Of a stretch of DNA of 64,000 bases, positions 19,405 to 27,857 are shown piece after piece. Position 1 is the first letter of the stretch. Each line of letters starts with the position of its first letter. The stretch comes from DASQFI01 sp963780895. Lineage in GTDB: Bacteria > Acidobacteriota > Vicinamibacteria > Vicinamibacterales > SCN-69-37. The notes beneath the pieces are model-generated. The model saw only the letters and a list, made by a program, of their open reading frames with translations, did no database searches and was not told where the DNA came from. The translations under genes were made by a program, and so were the position numbers. The stretch lies in NCBI GenBank assembly GCA_963780895.1, contig CAWAEG010000006.1, forward strand, positions 248,001 through 312,000, read 5' to 3'.

Positions 19405-19451
19405 AATTTGTTATACGAATGGGGTACCTGTTGGGTGAGTTGTAACAAATT
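19405..19451. promoter_or_regulatory. Inverted repeat in the divergent ABC transporter/19530 intergenic region
   Basis: AATTTGTTA at 19405-19413 is exactly inverted as TAACAAATT at 19443-19451, with a 29-base gap. It is AT-rich in a GC-rich background and sits between two divergent genes. On the minus strand TATAAC (19410-19415) could serve as a -10. A regulator site is possible but unproven. Confidence 0.35.
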
Positions 19452-19529
19452 ACCCGATTGCCCGATGGTCTTTTCTGGTACGATCATCGTCTCTCTTCTC
19501 TCGGGTAATCGTCGTTCGGAGGCAAGCGC

Positions 19530-20597
19530 GTGTCTGAAATCGATCCTGCCGATGGCGTGGCAGGAAGGACTGCAGAAATCCCTGAAGAATTTGCGGAAGA
19601 CCTCGGAACCGGTGCCGCAGGCTCGCGCCTGAACAAACCGGTCCGCGAAGGCTTGCCGTCGGGCTACAGGATGCGCGCCGACGCGCATTACGTCGATCAA
19701 CTGTCGTCGCGCCGCGCGGAACGTCCCTTCGACTCCGCTCAGGGCAGGCAGTCAGCCGCGCGAGTGACCGAAGCCGCCGCGAGCGAACCCGCGGTCGATT
19801 TTCGCGAACGGCGAGACGCGCGGGAGCGGCCCTTCGACTCCGCTCAGGACAGGCCCTTCGACTCCGCTCAGGACAGGCCTTTCGACTCCGCTCAGGACAG
19901 GCCCTTCGACTCCGCTCAGGGCAGGCCCTTCGACTCCGCTCAGGACAGGCGCGCGGACAAGGCGTTCGCGCAGCTGGCCGAAGACGTCACGTCGATCGAG
20001 TCGGCCGCGGCGGTCCTCGCCGGTGACGTCTCGCCGATGACACGCCGCGCGAACGTGGACGTGATCGTCGCGCAGGCGTGGCGCGCGTCGTGGCTGCTTC
20101 GCGCGATCGCGATCCTCGAGAGCTCGCATCGCGGGCATCACAGGTCGCGGCCGCTTGGGTTCATCCTCACCGAGGTTTGCAATCGGCTCGCCGCGGAATC
20201 GCGGCTGGCCGGCTTCACCTTGAACGTCCACGCGTCCGACTGGAATGCCGCGGTGTCGGTCGACGAGCAGGCCCTGGTGACCGGTGTCACGGGCGCCGTG
20301 TTCGGCACCCTGGGCGTCGTGGGACGAACCGACGGCGTCACGGTCCGGGTGAACGCCTCGGCCTCGGCCGGCGAGCTGCGGTCCATCGAGGTGACGCAGG
20401 ACGACGTCATGGTGGCACCCAGTATCGCGAGCCGGTTCTTCGATCCGCTGTGGGCGGAGCGGCCTGGCGGCTGGGTCGGCGGGCTGGGCGCATCGGCGGC
20501 CCGCGCCGTCGCGCAGCAGCAGGGCGGATCGGCCGTTTTTCTCGCCGGAGAGCGGCGCGGTACCGTCATCCGGCTCAACTTCGTTCCGGCGGCGTAA
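19530..20597 (+). CDS. Histidine-kinase-like ATPase domain protein interrupted by PFDSAQDR repeats
   Basis: 355 residues from a GTG with GGAGG seven bases upstream. Residues about 65-145 are low-complexity, including five tandem copies of PFDSAQDR/PFDSAQGR encoded by a 24-bp DNA repeat. The rest (FAQLAEDVTSIESAAAVLAGDVSPMTRRANVDVIVAQAWRASW, then VCNRLAAESRLAGFTL...LGASAARAVAQQQGGSAVFLAGERRGTVIRL) has the layout of a histidine-kinase dimerisation plus ATPase region. The phosphoacceptor His is missing and the G-boxes are weak (GLGASAARAVAQQQGGS resembles the G2 end). Probably a non-canonical sensor or anti-sigma-like protein; function unknown. Confidence 0.6.
   Translation: MSEIDPADGVAGRTAEIPEEFAEDLGTGAAGSRLNKPVREGLPSGYRMRADAHYVDQLSSRRAERPFDSAQGRQSAARVTEAAASEPAVDFRERRDARERPFDSAQDRPFDSAQDRPFDSAQDRPFDSAQGRPFDSAQDRRADKAFAQLAEDVTSIESAAAVLAGDVSPMTRRANVDVIVAQAWRASWLLRAIAILESSHRGHHRSRPLGFILTEVCNRLAAESRLAGFTLNVHASDWNAAVSVDEQALVTGVTGAVFGTLGVVGRTDGVTVRVNASASAGELRSIEVTQDDVMVAPSIASRFFDPLWAERPGGWVGGLGASAARAVAQQQGGSAVFLAGERRGTVIRLNFVPAA
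19830..19949 (+). repeat. Five tandem 24-bp repeats (CCCTTCGACTCCGCTCAGGA type)
   Basis: Units start at 19830, 19854, 19878, 19902 and 19926, differing by at most one or two bases each. A sixth, isolated copy is at 19725-19748. The unit length is a multiple of three, so the reading frame of the host gene stays open. Confidence 0.92.
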
Positions 20598-20639
20598 GTC
20601 GGGTCGTCGGGCCGAAAGCCCTTTGCTACAATTCTGCCG

Positions 20640-21098
20640 GTGTTTTTCCTGAGAACTCGGACGACGTCGTTCGTCGCCTGCATCGGCGCTTGGCTCCTGG
20701 TGGTCCTGGTACGAGTAGGGGCGGGCTTTAGCCCGCCTGACACTCCGCAAGAGCCCGCGCCGGCTTCCACGAAATCCACGATGACCGGCGTCTACACCGC
20801 CGAGCAGGCGTCGGCTGGCGAAAAAACCTACGGCAACATCTGCATGGGCTGCCATAATCTCGGCTCGCACTCCGGACAGTCGTTCGCGGGCAAGTGGAAG
20901 GGCAAGCCGCTGCTCGAGCTGTACGAAATGGTCAGCGAGAAGATGCCCGAGGACAACCCGGGCAGCCTGACCCCGGTCGAGAGCGCTCAGGTCGTGGCGT
21001 ATATGCTCAAGTCGAACGGGAATCCCGCTGGCACGACGGCGCTGTCGAGCGATGCCGACGAACTGAAGAAGCTCGTGATTGAAGTCTCGAATAAGTAG
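20640..21098 (+). CDS. Exported class I cytochrome c
   Basis: 152 residues from a GTG. A hydrophobic N-terminal segment (SFVACIGAWLLVVLVRVGAG) gives export. One heme site CMGCH follows in YTAEQASAGEKTYGNICMGCHNLG, with a distal methionine candidate in KMPEDNPGSL. The gene ends eight bases before the PQQ dehydrogenase, so it is very likely its electron acceptor. A palindromic repeat (20720-20737) lies inside the linker and encodes AGFSPPDT. Confidence 0.85.
   Translation: MFFLRTRTTSFVACIGAWLLVVLVRVGAGFSPPDTPQEPAPASTKSTMTGVYTAEQASAGEKTYGNICMGCHNLGSHSGQSFAGKWKGKPLLELYEMVSEKMPEDNPGSLTPVESAQVVAYMLKSNGNPAGTTALSSDADELKKLVIEVSNK
20720..20737. repeat. Palindromic repeat inside the cytochrome c gene
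   Basis: GGCGGGCTTTAGCCCGCC is a 7-bp stem with a 4-base loop, preceded by GTAGG. It is read in frame as part of the signal-peptide/linker region. Confidence 0.6.
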
Positions 21099-21106
21099 GA
21101 GACAGG

Positions 21107-23536
21107 ATGATGACGCGACGTTTGAATCGCCGTGGAACGGTCAGCCTCGCGCTCGTGCTGGGCACCGTCTTTTCGGCTGTCTTGTTCGTCGGCGCCCAGC
21201 AGTCGAACGCGCCGGCCACCGCTCGGGGCAACGTCCACGGTGAATGGCGGTACTGGGGCGCCGACGCCTGGAGTACCCGCTACTCCGGTCTCGATCAAAT
21301 CAACGCGTCCAACTTCGGGACGCTGAAGGTCGCATGGCAGTGGGACGCCAAGTCCGCGGGCGCCGGTATCGATGAGTACTACCGGACGACGCCGCTCTAC
21401 GCGAACGGCCGGCTCTTCACGGTCGCGAGCACCCGCCGCGCGGCGTTCGCGATCGATCCGGCCAACGGCCAGACGCTCTGGAAGTACGAGCTCGACGAAG
21501 GCATCCGCTGGCAGAAAGCACCGCGCCAGTTCGCCGGGCGCGGCATCGCCTACTGGAGCCAGGGCAGCGAGGAACGCATCATTCTGGTGACCCCGGGGTA
21601 CCACATGGTGCTGCTAGACGCCAAAACCGGGAAGCCGGATCCAAAGTTCGGCAAAGCCGGCGTCGTCGATTTGATGGATGGTCTCGGACTTCCGCTCGTC
21701 CCGCTGGCCGTCGATGACAACGAGTCGCTCGAGATTAGCGACACCAGGCCATACCGGCAGGCGAAGCCGGGAGAAACATGGGACAAGGAGAAAGGCATCG
21801 GTGCGGACGGCACCGTCGGTATCGATCCGAAGTATGGTCAGATCGCGGCGAGCTCGCCGGCGATCGTCGTCAACAACGTTATCGTCGTCGGCAACTCGTC
21901 GATTCACGGCTACTACCCGGTCCGCGTGCGGAACCTTCCCGGGTATGTCCGCGGCTTCGACATCCGCACCGGCAAGCAGCTCTGGAAGTTCAACCTTGTG
22001 CCGCAGCCCGGTGAGTCCGGCGCCGACACGTGGAAGAACGGCTCGAAAGTCGGGACGGAAGGCGTCGGCAAGAACGACGCGTGGGCGCCCTACTCGGCGG
22101 ACCCGGATCTCGGTCTCGTCTACATTCCGGTCGGCATGCCGTTGATGGACGAGTACGGCGGCCATCGTCCAGGCGACAACCTCTACGGCAACAGCCTCGT
22201 CGCGCTCGACGTGAAGACCGGTCAACGGAAGTGGCACTTCCAGATGGTCCATCACGATATCTGGGACTACGACACGCCGATGGCGCCGAACCTGCTGGAC
22301 GTGACGATCAACGGTCAGCGCCGGCGCATCATCGCGCAGACGACGAAGCAGGGATTCATGTACGTGTTCGACCGGACGAATGGTCAGCCGATCTGGCCGA
22401 TCACCGAACGCGAAGTGCCCCAGAGCGACGTGCCCGGTGAGGAGACGTCGAAGACGCAGCCGATTCCGACCAAGCCATTGCCGTACGCGCAGCAGGGCTT
22501 ATTGGAATCCGACCTCATCGACTACACACCGGCGATTAAAGAGGCCGCGCTGACGCTCGCCAAGAAGTGCCGGATGGGGCCGTACTATATTCCTGCGTCG
22601 AACGGAGATAACCAGAATCCACAGCCTGGCCACTATCACTGTTCGTGGTATGCGCCCGGCGCCAGCGGCGGCGTGAACATCGACAGCGGCGCCGCGGCCG
22701 ATCCTGAGCTGGGGCTGATCTACGTCGGTTCGCAGTCGGCTTCCTCGGGCCGCGGCATGGGCACGATCGAAGTTCAAAAAGATCCGTGCTCCGAATTCCG
22801 TTTCAGCTCGCCGCGGGATTCCTGCGGCAAGCTCGGCGCGCTGCCTCCGCCGCCTGACTACGTCCCGCGTGGCGGTGGCGCCGGTCGCGCGGGCGCTGGA
22901 GGCGGTGGCGCAGCGGCTGCTGGTGGCGGAGCGGCGGCGGCCGGAGCAGCGGGCGGCGGAGCAGCGGGCGGCGGAGCAGCCGGGGCTGGGGCCGCTGGCG
23001 CGCAAGCGGGTCGAGGAGGCGGCGGTGGTGGGGGCGGCCGTGGCGGCGGTGGCGGCGGAGTCGCGTGCGCCGATGTCGCGGGAGCGCGTGCAGGTACCTC
23101 TGCCTGCGGTGGCGTCTCGATCATCAAGCCCAAAGAGATGGGCGGCATCATGGCCTACGACATGAAGACCGGCGACAAGGCCTGGTGGGCACCGAACGGC
23201 GGATACAACAAGATCACCAGCACCGATCCAATGTTTGCCGGTGTCAATCTGCCTCCAGTGCCGGCTGGCGGTCAGCCTCAGGTCCTGACGACCAAGACCC
23301 TTGTCATTGTCGGCACCGGTCGAGGCGGCGGGCCAACCGGGGCTCCGCCGAAAATCTTCGCGCTGGACAAGACGACCGGGAAGGAAATCGCGGAAGTGCA
23401 GATTCCCAGCAAGACCAGCGCCGTGCCGATGACGTTCCTGCACCAGGGCAAGCAGTACATCGTGTTTGCCACCGGTGCCGGCGCCAACACGGCACTGATC
23501 GCGCTGACGCTTCCAACAGCGGGGGCAGATAAGTAA
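21107..23536 (+). CDS. PQQ-dependent dehydrogenase (membrane glucose/alcohol dehydrogenase-like)
   Basis: An 809-residue periplasmic quinoprotein with a signal peptide (RGTVSLALVLGTVFSAVLFVGAQQ). An eight-blade propeller is suggested by repeats such as FAIDPANGQTLWKYEL, FDIRTGKQLWKFNL, LDVKTGQRKWHFQMVHHDIWDYDTP, the last being a family signature near the active site. Only an N-terminal propeller is seen, with no attached heme domain; the cytochrome is the separate upstream gene. Residues about 588-652 are an almost pure Gly/Ala insert (with Arg/Gln) between propeller parts. Two adjacent ATGs (21107, 21110) follow AGGAG. It ends at a strong terminator. The substrate is unknown; members oxidise sugars or alcohols. 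Confidence 0.9.
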   Translation: MMTRRLNRRGTVSLALVLGTVFSAVLFVGAQQSNAPATARGNVHGEWRYWGADAWSTRYSGLDQINASNFGTLKVAWQWDAKSAGAGIDEYYRTTPLYANGRLFTVASTRRAAFAIDPANGQTLWKYELDEGIRWQKAPRQFAGRGIAYWSQGSEERIILVTPGYHMVLLDAKTGKPDPKFGKAGVVDLMDGLGLPLVPLAVDDNESLEISDTRPYRQAKPGETWDKEKGIGADGTVGIDPKYGQIAASSPAIVVNNVIVVGNSSIHGYYPVRVRNLPGYVRGFDIRTGKQLWKFNLVPQPGESGADTWKNGSKVGTEGVGKNDAWAPYSADPDLGLVYIPVGMPLMDEYGGHRPGDNLYGNSLVALDVKTGQRKWHFQMVHHDIWDYDTPMAPNLLDVTINGQRRRIIAQTTKQGFMYVFDRTNGQPIWPITEREVPQSDVPGEETSKTQPIPTKPLPYAQQGLLESDLIDYTPAIKEAALTLAKKCRMGPYYIPASNGDNQNPQPGHYHCSWYAPGASGGVNIDSGAAADPELGLIYVGSQSASSGRGMGTIEVQKDPCSEFRFSSPRDSCGKLGALPPPPDYVPRGGGAGRAGAGGGGAAAAGGGAAAAGAAGGGAAGGGAAGAGAAGAQAGRGGGGGGGGRGGGGGGVACADVAGARAGTSACGGVSIIKPKEMGGIMAYDMKTGDKAWWAPNGGYNKITSTDPMFAGVNLPPVPAGGQPQVLTTKTLVIVGTGRGGGPTGAPPKIFALDKTTGKEIAEVQIPSKTSAVPMTFLHQGKQYIVFATGAGANTALIALTLPTAGADK

Positions 23537-23565
23537 GAGCAGAGGGCACGGAAAGTTCGAGGGGG

Positions 23566-23606
23566 AAAGGGCAGAAGGTCTTCGGCCTTCTGCCCTTTGC
23601 TTTTGT
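23566..23606 (+). terminator. Intrinsic terminator after the PQQ dehydrogenase
   Basis: A 13-bp perfect stem (AAAGGGCAGAAGG at 23566-23578 with its complement at 23586-23598) is followed by GCTTTTGTT. Confidence 0.88.
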
Positions 23607-23637
23607 TGCCTCGCCTGGATACGACAGAGGACCTCTG

Positions 23638-23736
23638 ATGCCGACTTCGAAAAGTGTTCTGGTGGCTGCGGTGGCCCTCGCGGCGTGGTCCGCGTTGCCT
23701 GCTGCGCAGCGTCGGCCCGTCCACACGTACTTCGCG
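23638..23736 (+). pseudogene. 5' part of an interrupted DUF1028 gene
   Basis: The ATG at 23638 opens a signal peptide (MPTSKSVLVAAVALAAW, cleavage after LPAAQ) and continues RRPVHTY. After this point the plus-strand frame turns into the antisense of a PP2C gene. The missing remainder of the protein begins at about 26731 in the same frame. Joining ...HTY to SIVARDP gives HTYSIVARDP, the normal start of a mature DUF1028 protein. Confidence 0.75.
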
Positions 23737-24514
23737 GGTAATCGGCACGACCGGGGGCATCGCCGGCTCGCTAGTGAGCCGCAGGGCGGCCACGGTGATG
23801 TTGTCGAAGCCGCCCCGGGAGCGCGCGAGGGCGACGAGACCCTGGCAGAGTGCTGTCTCGTCCTCGTGCGTGCGGCAGCGTCGAGGATATCGTCGTCCTC
23901 GACCAGGTCCGTGAGCGAGTCGGAGCACAACACGAACACGTCGTGATTGCGGACGGGAAAGGGCTCGGGCCAGCCGGAAGTCTCGACGGAGGCGTGCGTG
24001 CACAGGGCGCGCAGAATCACGTTCCGTTAGTTGTGTTGGCGCGCGTCCTCTTTCCGAAGGGTGCTTCTTTGATCAGTTTCGCGACCGCCGAGTAGTCGAC
24101 GGTCATCTGGTAGATGCGTCCGCCACGGACAGATACAGTCGGCTGTCGCCGACGCTGGCGCCGACGCTTCGTCTTAGCACAGCGCCAGCGCGACACACGT
24201 CGTCCCCATGCCGAGCAGCGTTGCTCCTGCTGCGCCTGCCGGTAGATCTCGCTGTTGGCGGCGTAGAGCGACGCTTTGAGCGCCTGGCCGATAGGACCTG
24301 GCTCGCGTAATACGACCGGTGAATGACCTCCACGGCCAGGCGGCTCGCGATTTCTCCGGCGGCGTGCAGCCATGCCGTCTGCGACGACAGCCAGAACACC
24401 GCGGCGCTCGAGCACACCGGGGTCGGCGGGCCGGACGATGACTCCGCTGTCCTCGTAGACGTCGCGCTCGCAGCCGACGTCGGTCACTATGGACGCACGA
24501 ACGGCGAGCGTCAT
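23737..24514 (-). pseudogene. Decayed PP2C-family Ser/Thr phosphatase
   Basis: The start MTLAVRASIVTDVGCERDVYEDS overlaps the kinase stop (ATGA at 24511-24514). Recognisable PP2C parts occur in several frames: the metal-binding RGVLAVVADGM, then AAGEIASRLAVEVIHRSYY, SLYAANSEIYRQAQQEQ, GDSRLYLS, HDVFVLCSDSLTDLVEDDDIL (normally CSDGLTD), and the C-terminal GGFDNITVAALRLTS. At least four frame changes and a TAA near 24029 break the gene. The reading frame reaches the left boundary of the insert without a stop. Confidence 0.7.
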
Positions 24515-25766
24515 GGCGACGGAGTTCTCTTCCGCTCCATCTGGAGCATAGACGTGCTGTCGTTGGCGGTGAGCGACACCTGGGAGAGGGCTGGCTCGTA
24601 GCCGTCCTGTCTCAATTCGATCAGAGATGGTCTGGCAAATCCGACCTTCGTAGTGCGCAGGCGTCAGGCCGATAGACAGTCCATTGACGAATACTTCGGC
24701 GGAGCGACTCGTGCCGGTGACCTCGATGTGGTGCACGGCGTAATCGGGGCCGCGCGGCGGCGGGTCCGGGCTCAACCAGAGCAGCAGCCACACCACGCCC
24801 ACGACCGCGGCCGCGGCGCCTGCCAGCCACTGCCAGCGCCGCTCCATCCAGCCGGCAGTCGTCGTGAGCGCCGAGTAGACGCCGGTCAGCGGCTTCAGGG
24901 CTTCTGGACTTTGGTTGAGCCACGCGCTCGCCCGACGTCTGCAGCAGCGCGCGGGCCGATAGGCGAGCGCGGAGGCCGAGCCAGGCGCTTGCGTGGATTC
25001 TGTGCGAGGCAATCTCTCACGAGCGAGTCCACGGCGCGCATGGCCGCGGGTGATAAGTACTGCACACGCGGCTCACGGGCGGGTACTTCCCGTTGTCCAT
25101 TCTCGCGATGAGCTCCGACGTCGTCGCGCCGTCGAATGGAGGGTGCCCCGTGACCATCTCGTAGAACAGCACGCCGAGCGCCCACACGTCGGTGGCCGGC
25201 GTGACGGGCTCGTTCCGCCGCTGCTCGGGGAAGAGGTACGCGGCGTGCCGATCACGTGGCCGGTCGACGTCAGTCCGTGGACGTGGGAGCTGGTCGCGAT
25301 CCCGAAATCGAGCAGTTACACCTCGCCGCGCGTCGTGACGCGCACGTTGTGCGGCTTGATGTCGCGATGGACGATGCCCTGCGCGTGGATGTGCGAGACG
25401 GCGTCCGCCGACATCTAGGAGGAACTTCGCCGCCTCGTGCACCGGCAATCGCCCGAGGCGGGCGATGCGGCCTGCGAGCGGCTCGCCGTCCACGTACTCC
25501 ATGAAGAGACACGGCCGTCCATCGACCGTGACCAGCTCATGCAGCAGCACGATGTTGGGGTGCTCGAGCCCGGACAGCACGCGGGCCTCGTGATAGAAGC
25601 GCGCGAGGTCGCGAGCCCCCATCGCGGAGGCCGACAGGATTTTGACCACCACCGTTCGCCGCGTCCGTTAGTGGACGCCGCGGAAGACTTCGCCCATGCC
25701 GCCTTCGCCAAGAAAATAGGCGAGCCGGTATCCCGAGATCACGCTGTTCAGGCGTTCGAGACCCAT
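24511..25766 (-). pseudogene. Decayed Ser/Thr protein kinase with PEGA-like C-terminus
   Basis: It begins MGLERLNSVISGYRLAYFLGEGGMGEVFRGVH and meets a TAA at 25668-25670. Kinase parts follow: VVVKILSASAMG, EHPNIVLLHELV, FMEYVDGEPLAGR, HRDIKPHNV, then a second TAA (25316-25318) where EVKLLDFGIA is expected, LLDFGIATS, and ATDVWALGVLFYEMVTGHPPF. Frame changes lie near 25413, 25240 and 25070. A membrane span (LAGAAAAVVGVVWLLLWL) and a PEGA-like segment (AEVFVNGLSIGLTPAHYEG) precede a normal-looking end with the TGA overlapping the PP2C start. Multiple stops and shifts argue for a pseudogene. Confidence 0.75.
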
Positions 25767-25802
25767 GAGGCTCGATCCACGGCGGTCACCGCGAGCGCGT
25801 GT

Positions 25803-26730
25803 TTACCGACCTCCGCCCACGACCGCGGGCGCGGTGCCCATGAGCTCCAGGCCGTACCGAATCGGCACGGCGAAGGTGACCTTGGTGCCCTGCGGATAGT
25901 TCATGCTGTACGTGAAGATGCAGATCACCCGGCCCCGATAGTCAAACACGGGCCCCCCGCTGTTGCCCGAACGCGTCGTGTTGATAGTGAGCTGGTACGT
26001 GTAGAACGCGTTGCTGGTGTAATCGAAGATAGTGCCTTGCGTCGCTTTCATCTGGCTGCGGATGATCTGGCTGATCGAGCCCGGTGTCACCGTGGTGTCC
26101 GGCAGGGTCGTCACGCGCTGCTCACGCGAGAGCGGGTCGACCGACGTGGTCGAGATGAAGACGTCGGGAGAGACCGCTGGATAACCGATGACGACCACGG
26201 GATGACCGACGGCGACCTCGTCATAGTTGTCGAGCGTCTCGACTTTCTTGACGGCGTCGGCGAGTTGATTCTTGATGAGCGACACGTCGGCGCGGTCCGA
26301 CACGCGGGCGACAGTCGCCGGGAAGCGAAGCTTGTTCAATTTGAACGTCACGTCGAGGTAGATGTTCTGGCCCTCGAAGCTCTTGCCGGACAACTGACGC
26401 CCGTCGGCCGCCGGGACCCAGTTCACCGGCAGCCTGAAGATGTCGACGATTCTCGGCTGCTTGCCCGGCCCCATGTCGAGCGCGGCCCGTCCTCCCGGGA
26501 AGCACTGGTAGGTGGTCTCCCAGTTGGCCGCGACATGGCGGTTCGTCATGATGAAGCCGTCAGTCGTCACGGCGAACGCGGACCGCGCGCCACCGCACGC
26601 GATCGCGCGGTTTTGCTGAAACTCGCCGCGATCGAGCGTCAGGACCGGCACGGCCTGGTTTTTCCGCATCTCGAAAACCGGCAACTTGCGAAGATTGCCC
26701 TGCGCATCGACCAGCGGCTTGCCCTTCGCG
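25803..26730 (-). CDS. Trypsin-like serine protease, N-terminally truncated
   Basis: About 309 codons remain open. The catalytic triad of S1/HtrA-type proteases is visible: His in FIMTNRHVAANW, Asp in ADVSLIKNQL and Ser in TRSGNSGGPVFD. The C-terminus is VPIRYGLELMGTAPAVVGGGR. There is no start codon or signal peptide: the upstream end (NAKGKPLVDAQGNLRKLPVFE) runs straight into the insert boundary, beyond which the minus strand is antisense of the DUF1028 gene. It lies 36 bases upstream of the kinase, consistent with one former operon. Confidence 0.72.
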
Positions 26731-27630
26731 TTCGCCTCGATCGTTGCGCGCGACCCGGCGACGGGCGAGCTCGGCGTGGCCGTGCAGTCGCACTGGTTCG
26801 GCGTCGGGCCCATCGTGGCCTGGGCCGAAGCCGGGGTCGGTGCCGTCGCGACGCAATCGTTCGTCGAGCCGGCCTACGGCCCGAACGGCCTGGCACTGAT
26901 GCGAGCCGGCAAGAGTGCGCCCGACGCACTCAAGGAGCTTCTCGCCAAAGACACGGCGAGAGACGTGCGGCAGGTCGCGATGATCGACTCGCAGGGCCGC
27001 GTGGATGCCTGGACGGGCGCGAAGGATATCCAGGCCGCCGGGCATCAGGTCGGCCAGAACTACTCCGTCCAGGCCAACCTGATGCTGAACGACAGAGTCT
27101 GGCCGGCGATGGCGCGCGCGTTCGAATCAGCCAAAGGCGATCTCGCGGATCGGATGCTGGCCGCGCTCGACGCGGCGCAGGCCGTTGGCGGCGACATTCG
27201 CGGCAAGCAGTCGGCCGCGCTCGTGGTCGTGACTGGGAAGCCGACGGGACAACCTTGGAAAGATCGCACCTACGACCTGCGCGTGGACGACAGCCCTGAG
27301 CCGCTCAAGGAGCTCCGGCGCCTCGTGACGCTTCAGCGCGCCTACAACCACATGAATGCCGGCGACCTGGCGGTCGAGCGCAACGACGCGCCCGGCGCGC
27401 TGCGTGAGTACAGCGCGGCGGAGAAGCTCGTGCCGGGTAACGCCGAGATGACGTACTGGCACGCCGTCGCTCTTGTGAACATGGGCAAGATCGATGAATC
27501 GCTGCCGCTCTTCCGGAAAGTCTTCACACTCGATCGCAACTGGGTCGAGCTCACGCGCCGATTGCCAAAATCGGGTCTGCTGCCTGACGATCCCAAACTG
27601 ATGGCCCGTCTTCTGGCGGTCGCGCGGTAG
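26731..27630 (+). pseudogene. 3' part of the interrupted DUF1028 gene
   Basis: About 300 codons beginning SIVARDPATGELGVAVQSHWFGVGPIVAWAEAGVGAVATQSFVEPAYGP, the conserved DUF1028 core (Ntn-hydrolase-like fold), followed by GKQSAALVVV and a C-terminal TPR-like extension (NHMNAGDLAVERNDAPGALREYSAAEKL...YWHAVALVNMGKIDESLPLFRKVF). It lacks its own signal peptide and a plausible start. The missing 5' end is at 23638-23736 in the same frame, as described there. An internal start producing a cytosolic product cannot be excluded. Confidence 0.8.
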
Positions 27631-27784
27631 CGCGAGCAGCGCACGCAGGAACCGCCTAATCGCGTTGTCTGCTTCCTGCGGTACTGATTTCTTCCGCTGA
27701 TCCGACTTCCCTCGAACAATTTCGATCAATTCCTCGCGGCGGCCTGTTTACCACGCTGTTTCGGGATAGAAGGTGACCCTTTTG

Positions 27785-27800
27785 TGGCGCGACTATTGCG
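27785..27800 (+). promoter_or_regulatory. Sigma-54 promoter of the second PEP-CTERM gene
   Basis: TGGCGCG at 27785-27791 and TTGCG at 27796-27800 match the consensus TGGCACG-N4-TTGCW except at two positions, with exact GG-N10-GC spacing (27786-27787 and 27798-27799). The predicted start near 27811 leaves a leader of about 47 bases containing AAGGAAGG. Confidence 0.75.
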
Positions 27801-27857
27801 CCTTGTGGCCCGGGCGGCGAGCCTTCGCCGCTTTCAACTCGTGAAGGAAGGCCTGTC

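Larger units (their letters stand above)
23737..26730 (-). mobile_element. About 3.0-kb inserted operon fragment splitting the DUF1028 gene
   Basis: The segment lies between two copies of CTTCGCG (23730-23736 and 26724-26730) and reads on the minus strand. It contains a serine protease cut at its N-terminus, a kinase, and a PP2C phosphatase cut at or near its C-terminus. I see no transposase and no terminal inverted repeats. Exact ends are ambiguous by a few bases because of the direct repeat. It may be a true illegitimate insertion or an assembly chimera. Confidence 0.6.

Noticed and set aside
19830..19949. CRISPR array
   Set aside because: Units are directly tandem without spacers and lie inside a coding frame.
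22869..23165. Short ORFs on both strands in the Gly/Ala region
   Set aside because: They are products of the GC-triplet repeat in the PQQ dehydrogenase gene.
25437..27299. 620-codon plus-strand ORF
   Set aside because: It spans the insert antisense to the kinase and protease and continues out of frame over the DUF1028 gene; no domain is recognisable.
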